Assembly: GCA_023416995.1 (NCBI GenBank)
Contig: JAEZGI010000042.1
Coordinates: 1 to 47,852 of the forward strand
Source of the DNA: Bacteroidota bacterium
GTDB taxonomy: Bacteria; Bacteroidota; Bacteroidia; Chitinophagales; Chitinophagaceae
Direction: 5' to 3'
DNA length: 47,852 bases
Shown here one piece after another: positions 35,819 to 42,403 of this stretch. The notes beneath the pieces were generated by a model. The model made no database searches, was not told the origin of the DNA, and saw nothing but the letters and a program-made list of their open reading frames with translations. The first letter of the stretch is position 1. The number at the start of each line of letters is the position of its first letter. Made by a program: the position numbers and the translations under genes.

Positions 35819-36451
35819 ATGATCAGGCTTGTTTTATATGAAGACAACCCTCAGCTCCGCGAGGGTCTTACCATGCTGCTGAACGGTTCAGATGGTTTTG
35901 AAGTTATTGCAGCTTACAAAAACTGTAACAATGTTGTTGCAGAGGTAGAGGCCTTGCAGCCGGATATTGTTTTGATGGACATAGACATGCCCGGTACAAA
36001 TGGCATCGAAGGGTTGAAACTGATTCGGCAGAAAAACACAACAGTCAAGGTTTTAATGCTAACAGTATTTGACGACAACAAAAACGTATTTGATGCGATA
36101 CGCAATGGCGCCAATGGTTATCTACTTAAAAAAACACCTCCTGCCAAACTGCTCGAGTACATCCAGGAAGCCCACACGGGTGGCGCGCCGATGAGCTCGT
36201 CCATAGCTACCCAGGTGCTAAAAATGTTTTCTGAAGTTCATACGCCTACCGGGGATGATTATCACTTATCTGACCGTGAAAAAGAAGTGTTGCAGCTTTT
36301 GGTGAACGGCTACAGTTATAAAATGATTGCATCTGAAATGTACATATCCATTGACACGGTACGTTCACATATCAAGAAGATTTATGAAAAGCTTCATGTT
36401 AATTCTAAAAGCGAAGCAGTAGCAAAGGCATTCAAGGATAAACTTGTTTAA
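35819..36451 (+). CDS. NarL/FixJ-family response regulator
   Basis: Seen: 210 residues. The receiver domain (1-120) has the acidic pair in YEDN, the phospho-Asp in DIVLMDIDMPG and the conserved Lys in YLLKKTPP. The LuxR-type HTH (about 145-205) reads LSDREKEVLQLLVNGYSYKM and SIDTVRSHIKKIYEKLHV. Known: phosphorylation by the cognate kinase promotes dimer binding to DNA. Context: it follows the HisKA_3 kinase by 21 bp, the standard pairing of these two families. The target genes are not evident: neither neighbour forms a clear regulon, and susCD is 30 kb away. Confidence 0.95.
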   Translation: MIRLVLYEDNPQLREGLTMLLNGSDGFEVIAAYKNCNNVVAEVEALQPDIVLMDIDMPGTNGIEGLKLIRQKNTTVKVLMLTVFDDNKNVFDAIRNGANGYLLKKTPPAKLLEYIQEAHTGGAPMSSSIATQVLKMFSEVHTPTGDDYHLSDREKEVLQLLVNGYSYKMIASEMYISIDTVRSHIKKIYEKLHVNSKSEAVAKAFKDKLV

Positions 36452-36531
36452 GGCATATTCATGTCAGGTCAGCGTTGGTTGTTGGATTGCTTTCACATCT
36501 TTATGCTATTGCCGGTGGGTTTCCCTACAGG

Positions 36532-36539
36532 TAGCTTTG
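36532..36539 (+). promoter_or_regulatory. Promoter of the lipoprotein gene (TAGCTTTG, with ATTG at -33)
   Basis: An exact TAnnTTTG, with ATTG at 36508-36511 at fitting distance. The predicted transcript start is near 36545, so the ATG at 36541 cannot be used and the start moves to 36577 or 36604. Confidence 0.6.
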
Positions 36540-36576
36540 CATGCTAACAACATCGACAAACCTTAAATCAACCTTT

Positions 36577-37398
36577 ATGCCTTCAAGGCTTTTAACCACG
36601 AAAATGTTTCTCGCAGCATTCTCTGCGCTCCTTTTGTTTTCTTCCTGCAAAAAAGATAAAAACAACCATGGTTCTGATCCGGTGCTTGAAAAGCGAATAG
36701 CGTCTGTTCGCCAGGACGCCAGCAACTATCTTGAGTTTACCTATGCTCCAGATGGCACCCTTTCACGTGTAAAATTTGCCGAAGAGGAAACACCCGGTGT
36801 TCAAACCATGGATATCACCTATGGTACCAACGACAGAATTAAAACGATTTATTTAAACGACGGGTACAAGGTTGACTACATTTATGAGGATGGTCAATTA
36901 ACACAAACACAAACGACCGATGCCACGGGCTATATCATTACAAGTGGTGCCTATTATTATGAAAATGGAAAGCTGGTTGACTATGGTCAGTTCGCACCAT
37001 ATCCTATGGAAGACGGTAATGAAGGTGTTTTATATAAACGCGTCTCGGAATCAAAATACGTTTATAATAACGACAAATCCATCAGATCCATTGCAACCAA
37101 AATCCGAAATCCTGTTACCGACAAGTTAGAAGCCGCAGGTAGCAGAATTTATAATTCTTACGATGGCAAAATCAATCCCCTGAAATCGCTTAGCGATTTT
37201 GCTTATGGTTTTATGCAGGAACTTAATCCATCAAACATTACAAAAGAAACCGTTTATGATGCTGCTGGCACCATAGAAAAAGTGATAGAAAGAACATATA
37301 CCTACGATCAACATGGCTACCCGATTGCTTGTGTAGAAAAAAGCACTGTAACAGGCCAGGCCCCGGTAATCAAAAATCTGACTTTCACCTACCAGTAA
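36577..37398 (+). CDS. Lipoprotein with YD/RHS-like repeats
   Basis: Seen: 273 residues from ATG 36577, chosen because the promoter element covers the earlier ATG at 36541; ATG 36604 is also possible. The lipoprotein signal ends LFSSCKKDK. The body has repeated short beta pairs of YD type (YLEFTYAPDGTLSRVKF, MDITYGTNDRIKTIYL, YKVDYIYEDGQLTQTQ, ETVYDAAGTIEKVI). Known: similar small surface lipoproteins are frequent in Bacteroidota and have no assigned role. Context: single gene, with its own promoter and a terminator at 37432-37459. Confidence 0.82.
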   Translation: MPSRLLTTKMFLAAFSALLLFSSCKKDKNNHGSDPVLEKRIASVRQDASNYLEFTYAPDGTLSRVKFAEEETPGVQTMDITYGTNDRIKTIYLNDGYKVDYIYEDGQLTQTQTTDATGYIITSGAYYYENGKLVDYGQFAPYPMEDGNEGVLYKRVSESKYVYNNDKSIRSIATKIRNPVTDKLEAAGSRIYNSYDGKINPLKSLSDFAYGFMQELNPSNITKETVYDAAGTIEKVIERTYTYDQHGYPIACVEKSTVTGQAPVIKNLTFTYQ

Positions 37399-37431
37399 GT
37401 TATTCCGGAAAGACCCGCGTCGTACGCATGC

Positions 37432-37459
37432 GAGGGCTGTCCTGATGGCAGCCCTCTTT
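37432..37459 (+). terminator. Intrinsic terminator of the lipoprotein gene
   Basis: GAGGGCTG/CAGCCCTC perfect 8-bp stem with a 9-nt loop, followed by TTTG and more T shortly after. It begins 33 bp past the stop. Confidence 0.65.
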
Positions 37460-37598
37460 GTACTTTAGGACTGGTTTTTTTGTCCTTCAGATGTTTATTC
37501 AGACGTCATGAAAGAACACATCTTTATGTGATGTCCCTGATTCGTGTGTGGAAATATATTCTGATAATTTTGTGATGATAATTTAGTTATACAAGGTT

Positions 37599-37874
37599 AT
37601 GTTTATTTCAATCAAACGCTTGCTGGCTTTCATTTACGTGATAATGTTGTTTGTATCAACGGTTCTTATTGTAAACAACTTTTCACAAACTGACAATGTA
37701 GTTCGGGCCAGATCAGGCCTTCAGCGTGTGATACCAATGAATGAGCAGGAGTTTGGATTTGACCGTGAAGTGGAGGCCGTAGTCATTGAGAACCTGAATG
37801 AAGATGAGCTTGTTGATAAGGAAGGCCCCTATGAACCTGATATGTTATTACCACGATTGTTTTTCTGGCTTTGA
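37599..37874 (+). CDS. Small hypothetical membrane-anchored protein (91 aa)
   Basis: Not recognised. Seen: 91 residues. An N-terminal membrane segment (LLAFIYVIMLFVSTVLIV, about 8-25) is followed by an acidic soluble part (EVEAVVIENLNEDELVDKEG) and a hydrophobic end (LLPRLFFWL). It could be a single-pass inner-membrane protein or have an uncleaved signal anchor. Context: tail-to-tail with chrA, seven bases between the stops. AAGG just upstream of the ATG is a weak ribosome site. No domain suggests a function. Confidence 0.65.
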   Translation: MFISIKRLLAFIYVIMLFVSTVLIVNNFSQTDNVVRARSGLQRVIPMNEQEFGFDREVEAVVIENLNEDELVDKEGPYEPDMLLPRLFFWL

Positions 37875-37881
37875 TGTATGA

Positions 37882-39237
37882 TTAGCTACTGAATATCCAA
37901 CCAAGTATTAAACAAACCAGCACGATATAAGGAGAGGGGATTTTTTTAAGACTTAATAAAAACCATGTGCCTATTATAACACCGATGTTGAGCACGCTTA
38001 CTGTTTTGAACTCTGTCAATGAAATGTCTTTCATCATATAAAGTGTTGAGGCAATCATAATCCCAACTACCACTGCATTGATTCCTTCCAGCGCGCGATA
38101 TACTACTGCATATCGTTTTAAATTGTTCCAGATTGGAAAGAAGAAAATAACCAGTAAGGCGCTCGGAAGAAAAATAGCCACAGAAGCAATGATACATCCG
38201 ATCACTTGCCAGGCGGGTCCTTTATCGCGCAGAGCCATACCCCCGGTAAAGGATGCGATTGAAAATACGGGCCCGGGTATAGCCCGGACCACCCCTGCGC
38301 CGATGTAGAACTCATCACGGGGAATACTGATAACATTGCCTGCCTTTCCTTCATTTTTTCTTTGTACTACTGCTGATTGGGGCCTCGCCACATATTGCTC
38401 GTACATCATGGGGATAAGTACCTGTCCGCCTCCAAACACAAGACTCCCGAACCGGTAAGTATTTTCAAAAAGATTAAACTGGGTGCGGGTTTCCCAATCA
38501 TTTTTCCGCGCGATTTCACTAAACAATCCAGCAAGAGCGAACATAATTCCGAACAGCCAGATATTGCCCCATTTTATTTTTCTGGGCGCCACGCCTTGTT
38601 GGGGAATTCGCCGGTCACTCAGATTGGTGATGAAACCTCCGAGCAGGATCAGGCCCGGGAAAATCCATGGTGTCTTAAATAACAACAAAGTAGCTATTAT
38701 ACTAACGGCAAGGATCACACGAGTAATAGTGTTGTGGACCGACAGTTTCAATGAAATCGATGCCGCGTAAGCCAAAAAGCCTACAGCCATGGGTTGAATA
38801 AATTTGAAGATCCCGTCTTTCAGATTATCCTGGTCCATATAATGAAGCAGAAATGAAAACGCTCCCATTAAAAAACACGCAGGAAAGATCCAGATCGCCA
38901 GCGTTAATATACCCAGTAGGATACCCCCACGTTTATAACCGATCAGGGTGAGGATCTGGGTAGAAGACGCACCAGGTAATAGTTGACAAAAAGCGTTGTA
39001 TTCGAGCAATTCATTTTCTGTGATATCATGTCTTTGCCGGACGAATGTTTTCATTACCATTCCAAAGTGGCCCTGTGGTCCGCCGAACGCGGTGACGCTG
39101 TGCAGGAACACTGCCTTCAGAAATGGAATATGTCGGAGAAGGTCCACTAATGAGTTAAAGTTTGTAAGCCGCTTTATGAATGAAGTCGACCAGGTTGGTG
39201 GTGGTTTTCGGCAGCAAGCAATGTTTTCAGGACGCAC
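37882..39237 (-). CDS. chrA: ChrA-family chromate/anion transporter, two-domain form
   Basis: Seen: 451 residues. Two chromate-transport domains are present: the first has HSVTAFGGPQGHFGMVMKTF and NAFCQLLPGASSTQ, the second FGSLVFGGGQVLIPMMYEQY and FYIGAGVVRAIPGPVFSIAS. About 10-12 membrane helices are visible. The FGGP and PGP motifs of the family are intact. The start is uncertain: GTG 39237 is used here, while GTG 39147 (before VDLLRHIPFLKAV) would remove an unusual 30-residue N-terminus. Known: ChrA exports chromate, though many members probably move other anions. No chrB or other metal genes adjoin it, so the substrate is open. Confidence 0.88.
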   Translation of the reverse strand: MRPENIACCRKPPPTWSTSFIKRLTNFNSLVDLLRHIPFLKAVFLHSVTAFGGPQGHFGMVMKTFVRQRHDITENELLEYNAFCQLLPGASSTQILTLIGYKRGGILLGILTLAIWIFPACFLMGAFSFLLHYMDQDNLKDGIFKFIQPMAVGFLAYAASISLKLSVHNTITRVILAVSIIATLLLFKTPWIFPGLILLGGFITNLSDRRIPQQGVAPRKIKWGNIWLFGIMFALAGLFSEIARKNDWETRTQFNLFENTYRFGSLVFGGGQVLIPMMYEQYVARPQSAVVQRKNEGKAGNVISIPRDEFYIGAGVVRAIPGPVFSIASFTGGMALRDKGPAWQVIGCIIASVAIFLPSALLVIFFFPIWNNLKRYAVVYRALEGINAVVVGIMIASTLYMMKDISLTEFKTVSVLNIGVIIGTWFLLSLKKIPSPYIVLVCLILGWIFSS

Positions 39238-39266
39238 AGTCGGGCCGGCTTTTGACCGGGTTGTGG

Positions 39267-39274
39267 CAAATATA
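39267..39274 (-). promoter_or_regulatory. -7 promoter element (TATATTTG) for chrA
   Basis: An exact TAnnTTTG on the minus strand, about 30 nt upstream of GTG 39237. It fits either GTG start. Confidence 0.5.
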
Positions 39275-39660
39275 AAATTAACTCACTTGTTGTGGTGGGA
39301 GTTGGATGATATTTATGGAATTTAGGCCCGGACGTATTGGGTTGCCTTGAGAGGAGGTTGTTTAACCGAAGTACAAATTCCATAATTTCTGGGCGTCGCT
39401 AGATACATGCAATTAACTGATAATCAGTATATTATAGGCATTTCTTGCAGATTTGATCAATTGACGCAGTTGTAGCGGCATCTAGTGGAAGTTCATATAG
39501 AAAAGGATTCATCCAAGAAGCGCTGCAATACTCTAAGCAATCTGCTTCCAAGATAGCGCAGAGTCTCTTCATACTTTGATCAAAAATTCTGTTCCAGTAA
39601 ATCCTGGTGAAACCCGCCGTTTCTTTAGCGGCCGATAAGCGGTCAAATCCGTTTTCGAAG
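39275..39660. other. Gene-free stretch upstream of chrA
   Basis: No gene is supported. It holds an AT-rich palindrome ACTGAT-A-ATCAGT (39416-39428) followed by TATATTATA. From about 39628 there is sequence weakly like the nadD-tail repeat (CCGTTTCTTTAGCGG). Stops occur often in all frames. Confidence 0.5.
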
Positions 39661-40130
39661 TAGCTGTTCGTTTAATCTTTGCGGGACCTTCTCCAAAACC
39701 ACACAACTTATGGACTAACCATTACACTTGGATTCTATTTAGAAGCGTAGCAAGATTCTTTCGATCTTCATAAATCCTTCGCGGAAGCAGATACGCCATT
39801 AAGCTCCAACTATTCCACGCAAGCATAGAAGCTTTTCGATCTCTTCGTAAACTTGTGCCAAACGGAATAAGCTTATCGACTTCCACTCAATTCTCAGGAT
39901 TCACTTAATGGTAGTAGCGGTTTCTTTCGATCCTTCGCGAACCTTGTGCCAAACAAAATAGCTTATCAGATTTCATTCAACTCTCAGGATATTACTCGAT
40001 AACAGTAGCTGTTGTTTCAATTCTTCGAGATCTTCTACAAAGCAAAATATCTTCTCGAAGCCCATCCAACCCTCAGGGTTCCATTCAGGAATAGTAGCTG
40101 TTTCTTTCGATCTCTTCGCGAACCTTCTCT
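39661..40130. repeat. Degenerate tandem copies of the nadD 3' tail (period about 89 bp)
   Basis: The last part of nadD (TAGCTGTTTCTTTCGATCTC on the plus strand, from 40095) recurs with changes at 39661, 39748, 39826, 39915 and 40006. Spacings are 87, 78, 89, 91 and 89 bp. The segments between also match (CAACTCTCAGGAT, CAATTCTCAGGATTCACT, CAACCCTCAGGGTTCCATTC). Read on the minus strand, the copy at 39915 would encode RRIERNRYYH then stop, next to REEIERNSYYS then stop in nadD itself. Only the gene-proximal unit is inside the CDS. Confidence 0.85.
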
Positions 40131-40657
40131 GGAACCAGGTATCTTATTGACTTTCCATTACGAATGGTGTTTCTGATATAAGTAGCCGAGATTTCAAGCA
40201 TTGGCGCATCCACGATGGTGGTTCGGGTGTTATCATCACCCAGCTTTACCAGGAACTTTGGCCGCAAATAGATGAGCAGATCGTAGTTAGCCTGTAGTTG
40301 CTGATGATTTTTCCACTTAGGAAGATTCTGATAACTATCGCTGCCCATAATGACCGTAAAACTGTGTTGGGCATATTTCTCAGACAAATAAGTGAGCGTG
40401 TCAATGGTATAGGAGGGTCTAGGAAGATGAAATTCAATGTCTGTAACCCGAAATCGTTCCTCTTCCTCGATCGCAAGTCTTACGAGGTGCAACCGATGAT
40501 ATTCGTTCAGTAATCCGGCAGAAGGTTTTAGCGGATTTTGTGGTGAAACCACAAACCAGATCTGGTCAAGTTCAGTATTAGAAACGATGTGGTTGGCGAT
40601 GATCAGGTGACCATGATGAATGGGGTTGAAGGAACCGAAATACAGACCGACTTTCAT
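40085..40657 (-). CDS. nadD: Nicotinate-nucleotide adenylyltransferase
   Basis: Seen: 190 residues. The nucleotidyltransferase signature is YFGSFNPIHHGHLIIA (HxGH), with WFVVSPQNPLKP, MGSDSYQNLPKWKNHQQL and the second motif EISATYIRNTIRNG. The length is normal. Known: it makes nicotinate adenine dinucleotide from NaMN and ATP, an essential NAD step. Context: its ATG overlaps the stop of the FeoA-like gene (ATGA), so they are translationally coupled. Odd: its last about 35 bp and flanking sequence are the founder-like unit of a degenerate tandem array downstream. Confidence 0.95.
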   Translation of the reverse strand: MKVGLYFGSFNPIHHGHLIIANHIVSNTELDQIWFVVSPQNPLKPSAGLLNEYHRLHLVRLAIEEEERFRVTDIEFHLPRPSYTIDTLTYLSEKYAQHSFTVIMGSDSYQNLPKWKNHQQLQANYDLLIYLRPKFLVKLGDDNTRTTIVDAPMLEISATYIRNTIRNGKSIRYLVPEKVREEIERNSYYS

Positions 40658-40881
40658 ATTTCTTCCACAAAAATATTGTCAGCTTCATTTAACCTCAGAC
40701 TCAGGTTGTAGCCTGCGATTGTAATGGAAATTGGATCCCCCAAGGGTGCCACCTGATCGACGCGAACCAGTTCCCCGGGCACACATCCCATTTCCATCAG
40801 TTTCAGAAACAAATCATTATCCTCAAATGATACTATCCGTGCTGTGTTTCCTGTTGCGAGATCTGAGAGTCTTTTTTTCAT
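40654..40881 (-). CDS. FeoA-domain protein
   Basis: Seen: 75 residues from ATG 40881 (the frame opens at a TTG at 40917, which would make it longer than FeoA usually is). The SH3-like FeoA pattern is clear: LATGNTARIVSFEDND, LMEMGCVPGELVRVDQVAPL and GDPISITIAGYNLSLRLNEAD. Known: FeoA assists the FeoB iron(II) transporter; in Bacteroidota stand-alone FeoA-like proteins also occur. No feoB lies in the window. It overlaps nadD by four bases (ATGA) and is divergent from ybeY, with 53 bp between the starts. Confidence 0.85.
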   Translation of the reverse strand: MKKRLSDLATGNTARIVSFEDNDLFLKLMEMGCVPGELVRVDQVAPLGDPISITIAGYNLSLRLNEADNIFVEEI

Positions 40882-40934
40882 GTCTGAAGACAAAAGTAGC
40901 TTTGTCTGTTCAAACAACTTTACGAATTTTGGAA

Positions 40935-41372
40935 ATGCCGACGCAAAGTACCGCTAAGATTGATTTCCAATTCGAGAGTGCATGTACTCTGAAACATAGA
41001 ACAGCCCTTAAAGACTTCATTTCCTCCCTATTTCATAAAGAAGGGAAATCACTTGCCTCTCTCACGTATGTTTTTTGCTCGGACGCTTACCTGCTGGAGC
41101 TCAACAGGTCCTATCTCCAGCACGACTATTTCACCGATATTATCACCTTCGATCTAAGCGAGAACAAAAAGCAAATCATTGGAGAGATCTACATCAGCAT
41201 AGATCGTGTGCGGGACAACGCAACAACCGTTGGCGTCTCATTTAATAATGAGCTACACAGGTTGATATTCCACGGGGCGCTGCACCTCTGCGGTTATAAA
41301 GACAAATCTGCAAGAGAAAAGACTGCCATGACTGCTGCGGAAGACAAGTATCTGGCGCTTTACTTCTCATAA
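40935..41372 (+). CDS. ybeY: rRNA maturation endoribonuclease YbeY
   Basis: Seen: 145 residues from ATG 40935. The frame is open much further upstream, but that part overlaps feoA on the other strand and has no family match. Motifs: LNRSYLQHDYFTDIITFDLS and the metal site RLIFHGALHLCGYKDKS. In the usual HGxLHLxGYDH pattern the last His is replaced here (GYKD), with Asp one position earlier. Known: YbeY is needed for 16S rRNA 3'-end maturation and ribosome quality control. Context: a parS-like palindrome starts three bases past the stop codon. Confidence 0.9.
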   Translation: MPTQSTAKIDFQFESACTLKHRTALKDFISSLFHKEGKSLASLTYVFCSDAYLLELNRSYLQHDYFTDIITFDLSENKKQIIGEIYISIDRVRDNATTVGVSFNNELHRLIFHGALHLCGYKDKSAREKTAMTAAEDKYLALYFS

Positions 41373-41375
41373 ATG

Positions 41376-41391
41376 TGTTCCACGTGGAACA
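41376..41391. promoter_or_regulatory. parS-like ParB-binding palindrome (copy 1)
   Basis: TGTTCCACGTGGAACA, a perfect 16-bp palindrome. It differs from the classical parS TGTTTCACGTGAAACA only by one symmetric base pair in each arm, and equals the core (GTTCCACGTGGAAC) used in pseudomonads. It starts three bases past the ybeY stop. No parA or parB gene is in the window. Confidence 0.85.
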
Positions 41392-42324
41392 ACCTTAGAT
41401 GGTGACGTACACTCGTGTCCCATGTTTATACCGGCAGGTAAAACAATTTTGGATCGGGCATTAAAATCGCGGGGAGCCCGGGACTCTTCAACTTTCATAG
41501 AATAGCGGAATGACCAAGAAAGGCTTGAACCAGACGCGGTTGATACATAATGCAGCCTACGGGACGGGCGATTATCGGCAAAAATTGCGAGACACGACTT
41601 ATCTGCGCTGCGTGTACCGTTGTATAGCTGCCAAAACCCAATGGGTTGGATAAATGAGGGCTAAATGTGTTCAAATTCGCGAAATACGACCGCTTGGAAG
41701 TCAAGAAAAGGCATCAAAGGCAATTAAAACACTCCCTGTGCAGATAAATCGCCCAGACCTGGCACTGTATAATAAAAGAAACTGGCTTAGCGTTGGACAA
41801 AAACAACTGCATGGAGGTGAAACGCCTCATCGATGTACAATCCGCACCGTGCAGCAGGCTGTTCAAGATGTCGCCCGAGCCCGGGTGCTCAAATCAGATC
41901 ATGCCGAGCAGGCAAACTACTCCGTTAACAAGCGAATATTGACGGCCGGAAAGCCTTCGATGGAGGGAAGATATCATTCGGTTGATGAGGTAATGGAGTA
42001 GGGGATGAAAAATCTTCGGACCAAAAGAACTGCTACAAGCACTTGATAGAACAGTTAGGGAATGCGCGGCAATAGCGAATCGCAATACATACGCACCTGT
42101 ATTCCGATCACTAAACTCAGAACAGCCTTTTCAGGAAAAACTCGGGAACCGTGACTCTGCGATCCTTTACCTTTCCGGAAGAGACCGGCCAGGAAGCGGG
42201 CCTGAACAACCTACCTCGACGCATCATTGCCCGTACTCCGGGGTAGCAAGAAATAGCAAGCATAATTCGGAAACCGAGAGCCAACATGCTAGTCCTCGCA
42301 ACACTGACCGAGCTTCAGTGCTCA
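41392..42324. other. ORF-free 0.93-kb interval between two parS-like sites
   Basis: No gene is supported: the frames at 41495-41704 (minus) and 41654-42001 (plus) have no domain, signal or promoter and look spurious. No exact DnaA box (TTATCCACA) was found; the nearest are two-mismatch forms at about 41570 and 41647. No obvious AT-rich unwinding element, tRNA or known structured RNA was seen. Confidence 0.6.
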
Positions 42325-42340
42325 TGTTCCACGTGGAACA
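42325..42340. promoter_or_regulatory. parS-like ParB-binding palindrome (copy 2)
   Basis: The same 16 bases as copy 1 (TGTTCCACGTGGAACA). With one further A/T pair on each side the palindrome spans 42324-42341. It lies 63 bp before mnmG, just upstream of its promoter element. Confidence 0.87.
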
Positions 42341-42390
42341 TAAGCACCCAACCATCTGTCGCTTTATACAAAATTTCACGCCGCAAATTG

Positions 42391-42398
42391 TAATTTTG
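42391..42398 (+). promoter_or_regulatory. -7 promoter element (TAATTTTG) for mnmG
   Basis: An exact TAnnTTTG ending five bases before the ATG at 42404. Transcription would start at or next to the start codon, so the mRNA would be leaderless or nearly so. Confidence 0.55.
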
Positions 42399-42403
42399 CG
42401 AAT

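Noticed and set aside
40731..40934. N-terminal extension of ybeY
   Set aside because: It overlaps the feoA coding region on the other strand, and the encoded peptide is Pro/Arg-rich without family match; ATG 40935 fits YbeY length.
41654..42001. 115-residue plus-strand frame in the parS-flanked gap
   Set aside because: No promoter element, no signal, no domain, odd composition; the opposite strand also has open frames of similar length, as expected by chance.
41392..42324. oriC inside the parS-flanked gap
   Set aside because: No exact DnaA boxes, only isolated two-mismatch forms, and no AT-rich unwinding element. Proximity to the origin is possible, but the origin itself is not shown.
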